Assembly (NCBI GenBank): GCA_030737835.1
Contig: CM060852.1
Location: 7,522,007 to 7,586,006, forward strand
DNA from: Acorus gramineus
Taxonomy: Eukaryota; Streptophyta; Magnoliopsida; Acorales; Acoraceae
Direction: 5' to 3'
Length of the DNA stretch: 64,000 bases
Below the pieces are notes generated by a model. That model did no database searches. It saw only the letters and a program-made list of their open reading frames with translations, and was not told where the DNA came from. Position 1 is the first letter of the stretch. Every line of letters starts with the position of its first letter. The position numbers and the translations under genes were made by a program. Shown here piece by piece: positions 9,659-22,200 of this stretch.

Positions 9659-11275
9659 TTAACCATTTATGATGCAAGCATGTGTTTCCATATTGTCATC
9701 TTCTTTTTCTTCTTCCATCCAACTCTCACTCACTCGGACAACTAATCTATCCATATCTTCGATACTTCCTGTGCGATCCACCACAAAATCCGATGCTTGA
9801 CCCTTATTAATCATCTCCTCAACCAAATCCATGGCCTGCTCCATCTCCCCTGCATTATACAGTCCATGCACCAAACTCCTGTAAGTAATCCCACAAGGCC
9901 TAACACCCCACCAAGCCATACCACGAAACATCGCCATCGCAGACTCGATCATCCCCGCCTTACAGAACCCACCGATAAGAGTGTTAAACGTAAACACATC
10001 GGGCTTCACCCCCTTTTTCATAAGCTCCCCAAGAAGATTCAGCGCTCCCCCGATCCTGCCCAAACTGCAAAAACCACATATCAATACATTGTAAGCGACG
10101 ACATTCCCCCCGAATCCCCTCTCCTCCATGACACGAAACAGTCTCACGCCGTCGTCCAATCTCCCGCCTTTACAGAGCCCATCCACAAGAGTAGTATATG
10201 TAACCTCATTCGGACAAACACCGTTGTGTGTCATCGCATTGAAAAGCTCCAGCGCCGCCTCCACCTTCCCTTCCTTGCAAAGGCAACCCATCAATCCTGT
10301 ATAAGTAACAACGTTGGCGCGCAATCCCCGATCGACCATCTCATGATACAGTTCCAACGCCTCCTCCAACGCGCCTCCGTTGCACAGCCCGTGAATCAGA
10401 GCCGTGTAAGTAACGACATTCGGGTCGAACCCGTTCTCACGCATCTCAATTAACAGCCTCCTCGCTTGACCAAATCGACTCCTCCCACAACAAAACACGT
10501 CGATCAGCGCCGTGTATGTCACGACATTGGGCCGGATTCCGACCTTCGACATGCGCAAATACAACATCTCCACCGATCGGACCCTGCCTTCCTTGCACAG
10601 CCCCGCGAGAATGCAATTGTGCGCAGTCTCGGTCGGCTCCAGTCCTTCGACCAACATCTCACGGAGCAGACGGAGACCCGATTCGGATTGAAGCGAGTCG
10701 CAGAAGAACGCGATGAGGATCGAATAGGTCCGGTCGTCCGGGCCCGGGCCCCGGCGTCTCATCCTTTGGAGAGTCTCCATTGCCTCCGACGCCCGCCCTT
10801 CCTTGCAGTAGCACTTGATGAGCGTGTTGAAGGTGACGCGCGTCGGTTCGAGATTTCGGAGCCGAATTTCGTCGAACAATTGGAGGACGGCGTCGATGCG
10901 GCGCAACTCGCAGAAGGCGTTGATGACCGTGTTGAAGGTCACGATATCCGGCGGAACAATGGACCGGTCGACGGTCATGGACTCGTAGAGAGAGATCGTC
11001 GATTCGAAGTTCTTGGACTTGTTGAGGGAGGAGAGGACGAGATTGAAGGATCGGATGGACGGTTGGGAGGGTCTGATGGGGTCCATCGAACGGTGGAGGA
11101 GGGAGAGGGCGGAGTCCACCATGCCGGATCGGCAGTAGAGGGTGATCAGTCTGTCGAGGTCGTGCGGAAAGGGGGGTTTGGACGGCTGGGGTGAGAGGCG
11201 GCGGAGATGGACGGTTGCGAGGGCTCGACGTGCGCGGGAAGAGAGAGGGCGGTTTATTCGGATTGGCGCCGTCAT
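9659..11275 (-). CDS. P-class pentatricopeptide repeat protein, 538 aa, intronless
   Basis: A sequence-specific RNA-binding protein, expected to act on mitochondrial or plastid transcripts. The 538-residue frame is uninterrupted. The first ~38 residues are rich in Arg, Ser, Ala and Pro with no acidic residue until D39, as in organelle presequences (mitochondrial more likely). From about residue 40 the protein is a run of roughly 12 PPR motifs of 35 residues, with the recurring signatures VVTYTALIHGLCNGG, EEALELYHEMV and PNVVTYT. There is no E, E+ or DYW tail, so it is a pure P-class member. GC content is high compared with the flanks. It is convergent with the porin gene and divergent from the F-box gene about 1 kb away. 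The RNA target cannot be read off by eye. Confidence 0.94.
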   Translation of the reverse strand: MTAPIRINRPLSSRARRALATVHLRRLSPQPSKPPFPHDLDRLITLYCRSGMVDSALSLLHRSMDPIRPSQPSIRSFNLVLSSLNKSKNFESTISLYESMTVDRSIVPPDIVTFNTVINAFCELRRIDAVLQLFDEIRLRNLEPTRVTFNTLIKCYCKEGRASEAMETLQRMRRRGPGPDDRTYSILIAFFCDSLQSESGLRLLREMLVEGLEPTETAHNCILAGLCKEGRVRSVEMLYLRMSKVGIRPNVVTYTALIDVFCCGRSRFGQARRLLIEMRENGFDPNVVTYTALIHGLCNGGALEEALELYHEMVDRGLRANVVTYTGLMGCLCKEGKVEAALELFNAMTHNGVCPNEVTYTTLVDGLCKGGRLDDGVRLFRVMEERGFGGNVVAYNVLICGFCSLGRIGGALNLLGELMKKGVKPDVFTFNTLIGGFCKAGMIESAMAMFRGMAWWGVRPCGITYRSLVHGLYNAGEMEQAMDLVEEMINKGQASDFVVDRTGSIEDMDRLVVRVSESWMEEEKEDDNMETHACIING

Positions 11276-11289
11276 TTCTTTTTAGTTCT

Positions 11290-12170
11290 ATGGTTTTTTC
11301 TTTCGGTAAGGTGCGCCGCTAGGGCATATGGTATATATCATTAACAAAATATTAGACTACATAATAATAGACTACATGATGAGAGGCATCCTCCCCCACA
11401 TGCATTGTACACAAAGTCTACACATCTATGAACAGATTGTATAACAGGGCCTAATATAACTCTGATCTTAGGGTCCTGTAATTCCAAACAACACCTGGAC
11501 TCCACTGTAACATCGATGGAGCAGCAACCAAATGTCTAGTAACTTTAGAGACCCGCAAAACAATTTGTTCCTCTCTTCTACTCATGGATTTCCTCCAAAA
11601 TATCTTGGATTTGAGAAGGGCCTTTTTAGTTCTATGCTGGCATTTCTGATTTGTCGCGGGAGGACTGTGAGTGAACTAAGACGAGATTAGAGAGCGTCTC
11701 TACGAGGTATACATCCAAGGTTTCAATATATAAATATATTTTAAACATGCACTTGACAACTAAAATACATCTTTTCATAAAATTAAAACATATATTCTTA
11801 TAAATTTAATACATATTTTTTAAAGTTTTATTATAATATCTTGTATTTATATTAACATGTTATATGTTTTGTTAATTTTTTTATATTTAGTTTATAAATT
11901 AATATATACAATTTACTAAAATATATACCTGATAATTTATAAGAACACATATTTTATTACATAAATAAATGTATTATTTTAAAAAGATTTAAATACATAT
12001 AAAATAGAATCGAGAGCAGAGAAAGATTATACATACATTTCCTTATCAAAATCTATACACACCACCCATCAGTTGCCATAGCGATCACGATTTATCTCCG
12101 CATCTTCACGGGGAATGAAATTTCACCGAGTCCATGTCGGAGACAGCGGGGCAGTCGTTATTAAGGATAG
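11290..12170. other. Intergenic region shared by two divergent promoters
   Basis: About 1 kb of AT-rich DNA between the divergent PPR and F-box genes. The part 11700-12010 is very AT-rich and resembles the dispersed A/T repeats seen elsewhere in the window (TTTTAAA, ACATAT motifs). No coding sequence is supported. Confidence 0.6.
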
Positions 12171-12179
12171 ATGTTGATG

Positions 12180-12190
12180 TATATATATAA
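12180..12190 (+). promoter_or_regulatory. TATA box of the F-box gene
   Basis: TATATATATAA lies 110 bases before the ATG at 12300, followed by a purine-rich leader with a GAAA microsatellite. This fits transcription starting near 12210. Confidence 0.65.
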
Positions 12191-12299
12191 ACCTTTGAAT
12201 AACTCTCTCTTTTGAAAACCAACACACACAAGGGTAAAAACCTAAAAGAGAGGAAGAAAGAAAGAAAGAAAGAAACAGAGAGCCAGCCAGCGACAAGCA

Positions 12300-13331
12300 A
12301 TGGACCCAAAGATATGGGGAAATCTACCAGATGAGCTTCAAGAGAGAATCATCTCCCGCCTCCCTCTCAAAACCATCCTCTCCTTCCGCTCCACCTGCTG
12401 CCGCTTCAACAACCTCCTCTCCTCCCCTTCCTTCCTATCCCTCCTCCCCCAACCACTCAACCCACCCCATCTCCTCCTCCTCTCCCACCCCAACTTCCCC
12501 TCCCACCTCCTCCACTCCTACGACTCCTCCTCCCACCGCTGGCGCTCCTTATCCTTCTCCGCGTCTCACCTCACCACCTCCTCCCTCGGCCTCCTCTGCT
12601 TCCAACCCTCCCCCACCACCCTCACCGTCCTCAACTTCCTCACCCGATCCTCCAAATCCATCAATTCCCCAAATTGCCCCTCCTCCCTGACCCTGATCCC
12701 CTCCCCATCCCGCTACAAGATCCTCTCCACCTCCCCCGACGGCGCCGCCTCCCTCTACGACCCCAGATCCGCCAATTGGACCACCTTCGCCGCCTACTCC
12801 GGCCGCGCCCAGATCTCCACCGCCCACTCCGGAGCGTTCTTCCGCGGCGCGGTCTACTTCGTCACGACGCCGGAGCCCTTCGGCGTGGTGGGTTTCGACG
12901 TGGAGAGTGGGAGGTGGGAGGCGGCGACGGCGGCGGGGCTGCCGGAGGATGAGGGGCTGGTGTTCGTCCGGCTGGTGGGGGACGGCGTCGGGCGTCGGTT
13001 GATGATGGTCGGCGGGGTTGGGAGGGACGGGATCTCGAGGAGTGTTAGGGTTTGGGAGATGGAGGAGGGGTCGTGGAGGGAGATGGGGAGGTTGCCGGAG
13101 ATGATGGTGAGGAAGTTCGGGTCGGTGTGTTATCACAACTATGGACACGTGTATGGCTTCTGGCACGAGGGAGGGGTGTGCGTGGGGTGTTACACGTGGC
13201 CCGAGGTGCTGATGTTCAGGCCCGCGCGCGGGACCTGGCACTGGCTCCCGCGGTGTCCCGTGTTGCCGGACAAGTGGAGCTGCGGATTCCGGTGGTTCTC
13301 GCTCGCGCCCGACCCAACCACTCTCGTGTGA
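12300..13331 (+). CDS. F-box/kelch-type protein, 343 aa, intronless
   Basis: Probable substrate receptor of an SCF (SKP1-CUL1-F-box) E3 ubiquitin ligase. Residues about 5-45 form the F-box: WGNLPDELQERIISRLPLKT, then FRSTCCRFNNLL. The C-terminal two thirds is a galactose-oxidase/kelch-like propeller with blades visible at VGFDVESGRWE, RLMMVGGVGRDG, VRVWEMEEGSWREMGRLP and VLMFRPARGTWHWLPRCP. The ATG is the first in the leader and directly precedes the F-box. Coding DNA is extremely C-rich in the first half, giving long open shadow frames on both strands. It resembles the Arabidopsis single-exon F-box/kelch proteins that open with MDP-W-LP. The substrate is unknown. Confidence 0.92.
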   Translation: MDPKIWGNLPDELQERIISRLPLKTILSFRSTCCRFNNLLSSPSFLSLLPQPLNPPHLLLLSHPNFPSHLLHSYDSSSHRWRSLSFSASHLTTSSLGLLCFQPSPTTLTVLNFLTRSSKSINSPNCPSSLTLIPSPSRYKILSTSPDGAASLYDPRSANWTTFAAYSGRAQISTAHSGAFFRGAVYFVTTPEPFGVVGFDVESGRWEAATAAGLPEDEGLVFVRLVGDGVGRRLMMVGGVGRDGISRSVRVWEMEEGSWREMGRLPEMMVRKFGSVCYHNYGHVYGFWHEGGVCVGCYTWPEVLMFRPARGTWHWLPRCPVLPDKWSCGFRWFSLAPDPTTLV

Positions 13332-13334
13332 AAG

Positions 13335-14035
13335 AACGGGTACGATCGGTTGGACCCAACTCTGTATTGCTGAGGTGGTTTTTCGGGGCAGCGAGTCAAT
13401 TTTTATTATTTTAATGCCGTTTTTAAACGTCGATCTTCTAGATGCTTGACTTTCTTGTATTTTGTTTTATACGGAAGAAGTTGGGTGTATAAAAAGTCAT
13501 TTGTTTGTTTCGTTTGGCTGTTAAATGTGGGGTGCCAATGGCCCAAATTTTCTTTAATCTCAAACCTGACTGACGTAATTTTGATCTAAAGAAATAATTT
13601 TTTTAAGAAAAAGAATCAACGTAATATCGCGAAAATTTACAATCTTTAAATAAATTCTTATGACACCTTGAGTTAACTTTTAAGATAACAGTGACATCCA
13701 AAACTATATTCTTATAAGTTTTTAAAAAATGTATTAAATTTGAATTAGTTCTTTTAATGACCAAAATTTCTTTGTCTTCTTCAAGAGTAAAAAAAAACAT
13801 GATCTACATATAAAAACCAACGCCAAATTTTTCCCTCCATCTTCGACTAACTAATAACCGATCTATCACAGCTCCAAAAAGGTGCATCTTCCATCTTCAA
13901 TAATAAAACAGTAATACAAAAAAGAAAAGGATTTACCCAATTAGCTTGTGGAATATGTTTTTCATCATGGAAAAACTGTCAAATGATTATCATTCAAACT
14001 CCAATTTAAAATGATTCGGAAATTTAAGTTAAATT
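13335..14035. other. Intergenic region downstream of the F-box gene
   Basis: Contains the presumed 3' UTR of the F-box gene and AT-rich DNA. No gene or clear repeat was seen. Confidence 0.5.
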
Positions 14036-14039
14036 GCAC

Positions 14040-14650
14040 AAAAAATATTCAAATCTTTGTGATATCTCACGTGGCTGCTAGTTTGAAATCTTTATAATGC
14101 CCACCAGCACTTCGCACGACCAAATGACAAAACACAATTGATCATGGGCACCTCCATCTGGTATGGTAGTAGCTATCGGACGCGTATGAAGTGCGTCGCC
14201 CTCACCGTATTCGTGTCGTAACAATCCATCCTGGGCCGTATCTCCTAACAATTCGCACTGCCCAGCCAGCACGCCCAATCCAGCGCCGCCTGCAGTGACT
14301 TGGCGTCTGCCCCCTCCACCGCCACGTAGAACGTCCTATTTATGGTATCGTTCGCCAAAAAACAACCCGTGCCCTCAACGTGCAAGTGCAGCAGGTACAC
14401 TGGCGTTCCGTTCCCACCAAACATCCCCCAATTCACCTCCGACACCGTCCTGGGCCTCCAATCCTTGTCGAACAGCTCGTAAATGTACATGCTTGGCGTT
14501 GTGGCTTCGGGTGGCACCTTTGAGGGCCAGCCTGTCTCAGTGATGAGCTCCTCAATGTCGGTGACGTTGAGGTTGCTCATGGAGAAATAGACACCGTCGA
14601 TCATGGTATTGATGGCGTTCGTGTAGTTTAAGGCCTGATGTATGGAGGAT
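14040..14650 (-). pseudogene. Remnant of a GH17 glucan endo-1,3-beta-glucosidase with X8 domain
   Basis: On the minus strand a frame from about 14640 reads ALNYTNAINTMIDGVYFSM, then ELITETGWPSK, YIYELFDKDWRP, NWGMFG and LQAALDWACWLGSANC. These are the C-terminal part of a GH17 beta-1,3-glucanase, including the catalytic region ETGW, followed by the start of an X8 (CBM43) module. The N-terminal half, including the acid/base residue, is absent. After ANC the frame hits a TAG. The rest of X8 can only be followed by switching frames (DCYDTNTVRAT, then SYASDSYYH, then GGAHDQLCF). It is therefore truncated at the 5' end and broken by a stop and frameshifts. The intact family acts on cell-wall callose. 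Confidence 0.82.
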
Positions 14651-14654
14651 ATTT

Positions 14655-16190
14655 TGGTAATCTGTTATGTGTAGTTAAGATTAACTATAACCCTAATAGG
14701 AGGAATTAAAATAATAATTTTCTAACAAGACAGATATTGATAGGGATTTCTATTGATTTTACGTAGATTTTTATCTATTTTGTAAATTTTTGAAGAGTTA
14801 TTATTTATTTTTATTTCCGGGGAATGGTTGAATAGTCTCAGTGTACTTTTTCTACCAGTCCCTGGCCTTATTTTCAAGTACAGGAAAAGGAAGCCCAAAT
14901 GGGTTAGTGAAGCCCCATTTCTTCCTTTGCATCTGACAGACCCTTTAATGGTGCATTGAAAACGAGGTTTAGATAACAAATCAATCTAATCTATAGGTGG
15001 AAGGGCTGGCCTAATTGCAACTCTCGATTTAGATCCAGTCTAATATGAAGCAATCATTCATTAGTATTGAATTAATGTCAGAAGCAGATGGGCAATATCA
15101 TCCTCGAATTTAAGATTTCAATATTATAATTGAATAAGTCCACCAATCAAAGATATGGATCTATAGTCATTTTTAGGACCTGCGCAAGAAAAACACAGGA
15201 AAGATTGTTGGATAACGGTAGAAATAGTCTCATATGTAGTTTCACTAATAGTCTACACATATTTTAATTTTTTAAAAATAATAAACTCCATATAATGAGA
15301 TATATATTTTAATAAAAATATGTATATAAAAAATCAATGAAATATATACCACCTAAGAGCCTGTTTGAGATGGCGACGTCAATTTCCATGTTCGATAAAG
15401 TGTATGAGCGATACATAATCATTATTTTCAAGGCGTCTCAAACACGAGCCATTTTTGTCTATGAACGCATGTTTTTGAGCTCAAATGCAGATATTATTTA
15501 GATCTGCGATGATGTTTAACGAAGTTTCCCACTACAAAATCCACCTCACCTGGTCCATTCAACTCATTCATTTTATAATTCTTCAATTCTTCAACCGGTC
15601 CATTCAATTCATCATAAAATGCATTTAATAGTCCAAATGTAATCAACTCGTGTTTTCATTTTTCAAAATGATCAATATTGTTTAATAGTTAAACTAATTA
15701 TAATTTTTAAAACATTATTAAACTAGTTACCTGACTTAATCAAATCAAGTCAACATTTTTTTTTGCCCATTAAAAATGTAACATAAATAATTGGGAGATA
15801 ACTAGGAAGATCAATGGTTTTTTTTGTTATAAAATGCTGACGTGACGTTTTTAGCACACATTAATAAAAAAATAAAAAACACTGATGTGGATGGATTGAT
15901 CCGATTAGATGACTAGTTTAGTAAATTTTTTAAAAACTAAAGTTTTTCTTAGTAGGATGGTAAAGGTAACTTCTTTAATGGGGGACCTGCGTTCAAATCT
16001 TATCACCTACTGATGAAGATATATTTAATCATGAAAAATACTTACCAGTAAAAAAAAATCATGATTAGTTTGATAATTAAAAGTTCAATGATGATTATTT
16101 TTAGAAAAAAAGCCCCAATGTATAACTTATAGTTTTCACGTGCATTGCCCCGGGAAAGACACGGATATTACTATACCACAGTGACACAGG
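14655..16190. other. Intergenic region upstream of POLK
   Basis: AT-rich DNA with one SINE-like block (15950-16055) and an A/T repeat around 15230-15350 that resembles stretches near 32520, 40550 and 43300. No gene is supported. The 3' end holds the POLK core promoter. Confidence 0.5.
15950..16055 (+). mobile_element. tRNA-type SINE, sense orientation
   Basis: The block starts AGGATGGTAAAGG (A-box-like). It has GCGTTCAAATCT (B-box-like, compare GGTTCAAATCC) about 40 bases later and ends in an A9 tail near 16050. Spacing and order fit a plant tRNA-derived SINE. The flanking duplication is unclear. Confidence 0.55.
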
Positions 16191-16208
16191 CATATATATA
16201 TATATATA
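16191..16208 (+). promoter_or_regulatory. TATA box of POLK
   Basis: An uninterrupted (AT)n TATA tract lies about 65-80 bases upstream of the POLK start codon at 16270. It is preceded by CACGTG-like DNA near 16138. Confidence 0.6.
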
Positions 16209-16269
16209 GGTGAATCGAAGGAAGGCACATTCTGTTCTGGCGGCTTTTCTCCTCTCCGTCTCTGACACA

Positions 16270-19200
16270 ATGGCTTCGACTTCAGACGGAGATCGTCCAT
16301 GGCAGTCTTATCACACTGTCTTCACCAACGCCAAAGCAGGTGATATTTGTCAGTGGTTCTCTATCAATCCCTAGTTGTATCGTCGAACAAGTTAGGGTTC
16401 GATGGTACCATTGTCTTCGATATCAATCAATCTTGATTTCTTAGGTGAATAATTTTGTGGCAGATTGTGTGCAATTTCACTTTTTTTTTTTTGGCCATAT
16501 CTTACTCCCCTGTCAGATATTGGTCCATGCTTTTCTATCTAATTCACATGATCTCAGACCATACATCTTGTTAAATCTCCTCAGAAAAGGTTTTGACTTG
16601 TTTATTTCAGCATACATTAAATTATTCGTATTAAAATTGAGACTCAATATTTGTTGTTCACTTGTTCTGTGTTAATTTCATAGGAAAATATTTTGTGCAA
16701 GTCAGCTGCGAAGTTTATGTTTATGTTTGGGCACTTCATTGATTTCTATCCCATAAAAATCCCCATAAAAAGTTGTAGCAAATATCTACTTTCCGTTTAA
16801 AAAAACAAAATCCCATAAAAAGTCATTTTTAGTTTCTGACCTTTGACAAAAAGTGATGTACACCCAATTTTATTGAACTATCTGAAAGTAGGAAGAATTT
16901 ACTGAGAAATGTGTGGCAACAAAGAAGCAACTAAGAAAGGAGCATAATGCTATAACTCAGAACACCTCACCCCAATATGAAACACCCTTCATTTAGTAAC
17001 GAAGATTTGATCTTCCATTAAGATATGGGTGCACCACGCTCTTATGAGATACGCAATAGTAGCCCAAGAAGTATTTACTTTATAGGAAGGCCTCCTTTGA
17101 AAATAATATTTCATTCTTAGTTATCAAGGTATCATGGAATAAATTAGCTTCTCTTGCTCTTAAAGCTCACCGGCATCTATTAATGAAAGATAGATTTTTG
17201 TGGCTGTGCCAGTCAGCCTCAACCATCCTCTACATTGCTTTGCTGTATCTACATTTGAGGAACAGGTGTGAATTGGATTCTATTTGATTTGTCAGAACTC
17301 TTGCCCCAAGTTAGCATCAGAAGCCAAAAAGATTAATGAAGTTTAGAAAGTATCTTATCATGACAGACTTGGCAGAATGAATGCTTGGAATTTCAGTAGA
17401 GATCTATCTTTCCAAAAATTGCTAAGGGTTAAAATTACAGGCCCTGCAGTACCTACCTGCCACTGATATAAAATTAGAGAGATTAGGATTAGAAAGAATT
17501 GACTGAACGATTTATCTGCTCTCGTAGTCCAAATCCTGTTATCAATCTCACCTTTGGTTAATATTTTTTTTTTTTTTGAAGAGGAGGTTGGCTTTTGCCC
17601 TAATATAAATAGTAGGGAGAAAATCCATAACAGGGATACAAAGGAACCTGTCAAAAAAGCAAAAGCATACAATCAAAAAAGAAAGGAAGCCCCCCGAGTT
17701 GATCCCCGGGCAGAAGAGAAATCTACCCAAATAATCAAATCAGAAAAAACAAACCCCCAGGGACTATGCTTGCACACAGAACCGTCCCCCCCCTGAGAGT
17801 CACACCCCGAGCCCCCGCACAAAATCTCCCCTTGGTTAATATTGGCACTCTCTAGCAACTGAACCATAGCGTCAAGTTCCAGCACCTTATCTTCAGATAA
17901 ATTCCTTCTTGAACTAGGAAATTACACGGTGCAGGTGAAGCATAGCTTTAAGGTGCTGCTAGAACTTATGATATAAAATATGCATATGCATATAGAACTG
18001 CTCATATGAATTGTTGTGAGTGCATATATTGCTGAAATTGTATAATGACATAATGCAATATTTTAGTTTGAATGACACTTTCATAATCTGAGTCCTGAGA
18101 ACAAGTGATTTAGTAAGATATATCCCAAATTCGACCACTTGTTACCCGATTTTCCCATAAATACCAGCTTTTGGCCATCCTGTAATCTTATAACCACATG
18201 GAAATTCGACTTTTTATGTACATGTGTTTACGTTTGTTAATTCCTCTAGCAAAATTTTATAAGCTTGTGATTTCCAAACTCTGCTGACATTCAGGAATGG
18301 ATGGAGTTGACAAGGAGAAGGTGCAAAAGACAGTCTATGAGATGAGCAAAGGATCAAAATATTTTGAAAATGAGCAACGTAAGGAGGCTTTTATTAAACA
18401 AAAAATAGAGAACTTGCGTGCTCAGTGTGCACAGATAACAGCGAATGACATATCTTACTTTCAAACGGTATGCTGAAAGATATCCTTCCTGTGCCTCGTT
18501 CCAGTTTCTGTTTGGGTACACCTCAGTCCACACTCTTGTATAACCTATTATATGACAGCTGAATTTTCTACTCCACTTTATTGAGATACATGGATCTCTC
18601 TCTCTTTCTCTCTCTACTGAAAGAAATGGATATATCTTTGTGAGATCTATTACCACTAAGAAGATACTGATTACGTGCATATATAAAAAAATTGTCACTG
18701 TATGCAGATCACACTATATGTCAGCATAAATGTCAAGTGGTCAAAGAACTTGGCTGCAAAGATCTATGTCAATATTTTAATATAAAAAAAGAGATTTATG
18801 TCAATAACATTGAGAATTGAGTCCCACTGACTGAACATGGATGGTTTGCTTATTGTAGAACTCACTCCTTATTACAAAGTTAAAATAAAAATAAGACACC
18901 TGTGTGGAATTTTAAAATTTTAAAAAAGTAAATGAAGCCTACTTGAAATTGTGAGTCTTTACAGTTGCCAGGTATATGAATTTAAATGAGCATTGTGGTC
19001 CACTTAAATATACATCCTCATCTTTATCATGAGGTGGACAGCTGTAGTATCCTTGTGCGAATTTCAAACCATCAAATTATGGTTCTCACATTGATGATGG
19101 CTTGGATTATTGGGCCTGTATATTTTAACAAAGCCATGAGGCAGTTATTGGAGATTCCCAAATAATCAGACACCCAATGCATATGTGTGATTAACAATAA

Positions 19201-22200
19201 TTATTGGTCAATGAAAATTTGGTTACAAATATGGGCTACCTTGCTGTGGACTGATTAGCTGGTTAGCACCCCCTGTCTGAAAAGGAGTTTAGGGAATCAA
19301 ACCCCAGGGGCACTTATTTCACAAAAAAAAGAAGCTCTCACAGTCTACTTAGCTGGTTTCTGATTTTATTGGGAGAATTAATTTACTACATGTGGAACGC
19401 GATTAAATAGGAGGCATAATTTTTTCACGCCAATCCTGAGAAAGAAACTTTAGAGGGTCGCAACTTTTATCACAATTGTAGAGGGTTGGGCATACTTGGC
19501 CAAGGTCGATCGAGTTTGGTCAGTGTTATGGTGGAGTCGGGGAATGAGACAGGGACTGCTCAATTAGTAAATGACAAGGAGATGTCAAGGCCACTATTGT
19601 GAGTTCGTACATCTCTACATGACGTTTATTCTTGGTTGTTCAATATATTTTTGGTTTTCAATCACTTAAATTCAGACTGTTACAATACATTCACAGTGAT
19701 CTGGGATTGAATCCAAGACATCTTGGTTGCAAATGATGTTGTCAACCACAGAGCTATTGTTGGAACTTCTTTTTGTCTCATGGTTTAGCAATAGCTGATT
19801 TTTTGTAAGCATCTGATAACTCATAGCAACTCTTTCAAACTTATGAGGTCAATGTATTACTGGAAAGAGAGGCCGGTGTTCTCTAGGAACAATATTTTAG
19901 ATAGGAAAGCCATACATTTATCCTGATTCCCGACATCCACAAGAAATACTGACAAATTATTACTTAATGTAAAACTATCAAATTCTGATCATAATACTTG
20001 TTTGTGTTCTTTAAAATTATGCGGTTATATTTATCTGTAGCTATTTGTTCTGTCTCCAGATTGCTGATAAAAAAATGTCAGAGCTTGAAGCTTCTCGTGA
20101 TCTGTCAAAGATTTGGTTGCATTCTGATATGGATGCATTCTATGCTTCTGTTGAGACATTAGTAGATCCTTCATTGAATGGCAAACCATTGGCTGTGGGT
20201 AGCATGTCTATGATCTGCACTGCTAACTATGAGGTGATCACTTCTTCTTTCACGTCAATTACGAATTAGTTCTTGGATAGTTGGATTTCTATATTCTTCC
20301 ATATACAAATCTGCATATTCTATCTAATAGTATATATTTTGTTTCTGAGAGTGTAGATGAATCTGTTGATTGGTATAGGCACGAAAATTTGGTGTCCGTG
20401 CTGCAATGCCTGGTTTTATTGCACGCAAGTTATGTCCAGAGCTGATATTTGTGCCCCCAGATTTCAAAAAGTATACCTTCTTCAGCGAATTAACTAGAAA
20501 AGGTTGGATATTGTTTTTCTGGGAATATGAGAAGTCCTTCACCAAATCAAGTTCTGTATGGTTACAATTTCCTTTGCTGTAGTTTTCCAGAAGTATGACC
20601 CTCACTTCATTGCAACTAGTTTGGATGAAGCATACATTAATGTAACGGAGATCTGCAACGAAAGAGGGATTAGCGGTGGTGAAGTAAGTTTGATTGGGAG
20701 CTAATTAATTTTTGACCATCAACATCTGAATACCATATTCTTATCTCCCAATAATACATTACTGGCTTTTTGCTGGCCTTTTCATTCCATTCCTTTAATC
20801 GTATCTCTTGTGTCTTCTCTGCTAAGGTTGCTGAAGAACTTAGGAACACAATTTATGAGGAGACCGGTCTAACATGTAGTGTTGGAGTGGCTCCAAACCG
20901 CTTGCTCGCGAAGGTTAATCTTGTTCAATCATTCATTGACATATATTAGATCATGGAAAACATTATACACTTTTTGAGAATGATTTTTTCTAAATGTTGA
21001 ATTCCACATAATATGACTTGTTGATGTATAGAACTGTGGTTAGTATCATGAAATCCACATAATGTGACTTCTTGATGTATAGAATTGTGGTTAGTATCTT
21101 GAAGATAAGCTGGTTCTGTTGTCTTTATGATGTGCCACCCCAGATAAACGTATGAGGTTTCAGCAAGTTCAACTGGTGTAAAATTTAATTGAAATCATGA
21201 AATCACTCCAAATGTTGATTCCCTGAAGTGAGGCCTTCCTTTTATGTGACGCCCCATAGGTACCTCGCATTGGTGAGAAGTAGGCCTTTGAGGACCAGGA
21301 CATTGCTCCGAAGAAATGTGTGAGCGGGGTGCATTCTTAGATTCCTACTCACCTATATCGCATGCTATAACAATTGAATTTAAGTATAAAATTATTCAAA
21401 AATTCTTCTACAGTTTTAGAAAAAAAAACTGTAAAACACACTAGGTCCAGGATAACAAACAGAGAGGGAATTGTCATATTTATCCTAATGTGATAAATGA
21501 TTCAAATTGCACCATCATGTGTTAGTACTATGTAAAGTTGAACATGTTGCACATTTGCATCTGCCATTTTCTTGTTGTTTGTAATATGATGAAGCTAAAA
21601 CTTTTATTCCTTGATTCCATTATGTCTATATTTAAGGTTTGTTTAGTTGATTTTTTTTATAATTTGATGGCAGGTTTGCTCTGATATAAACAAGCCAAAT
21701 GGACAGTTTGTACTACCAAATGATAGGAGAGCTGTCATGACATTTATATCATCACTCCCCATACGGAAGGTAATTCGTTACCTCCAACTTTTTGTCGCTG
21801 GGCTTCAGCATTTCTGTAAGCTAGTTGATGTCTTGCATTTGGTTGACCATTACCTTGCATTAAAATGGTTTTATCAACACTTAGAGAAATTTTTTGTGCA
21901 GATTGGTGGTATTGGTAAGGTGACTGAAAGCATGTTAAGGGAAGTCCTCGGAATAAGTACATGCGAGGAGATGGTACATAAAAGTGCACATATATGTGCA
22001 CTTTTTTCTCATTCTTCATCTGGTGGGTGTCAGCAGTTTCTATTGGTCCTTAAAGTCCTTTTCTTTATGGATAAAGCTGGATTCAAATCCATATATCTCC
22101 ATTGTTTCACTGAAAATAAACAAGAATTTGTGTGTGTGTGTGTTAAAAATTGAGCAAAGGGTTTCTGTTTTTTGGAGAGATTTATCAGTTGCCTTCGTTA

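Noticed and set aside
9797..11194. Long plus-strand open frames (218 and 242 aa) opposite the PPR gene
   Set aside because: They lie wholly inside the GC-rich PPR coding sequence, antisense to it, are low-complexity in translation, and show no family motif. They are shadows of the PPR frame.
12331..13414. Several 90-230 aa Pro/Arg/Gly-rich frames on both strands over the F-box gene
   Set aside because: C-rich codons of the F-box gene keep other frames open. Only the 343-aa frame has an F-box and kelch blades.
14078..14278. 66-aa minus-strand frame read as a separate small gene
   Set aside because: It is a shifted continuation of the X8 part of the GH17 relic, not an independent gene.
20324..20605. 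93-aa minus-strand frame over POLK exons 4 and 5
   Set aside because: Antisense of well-conserved polymerase exons.
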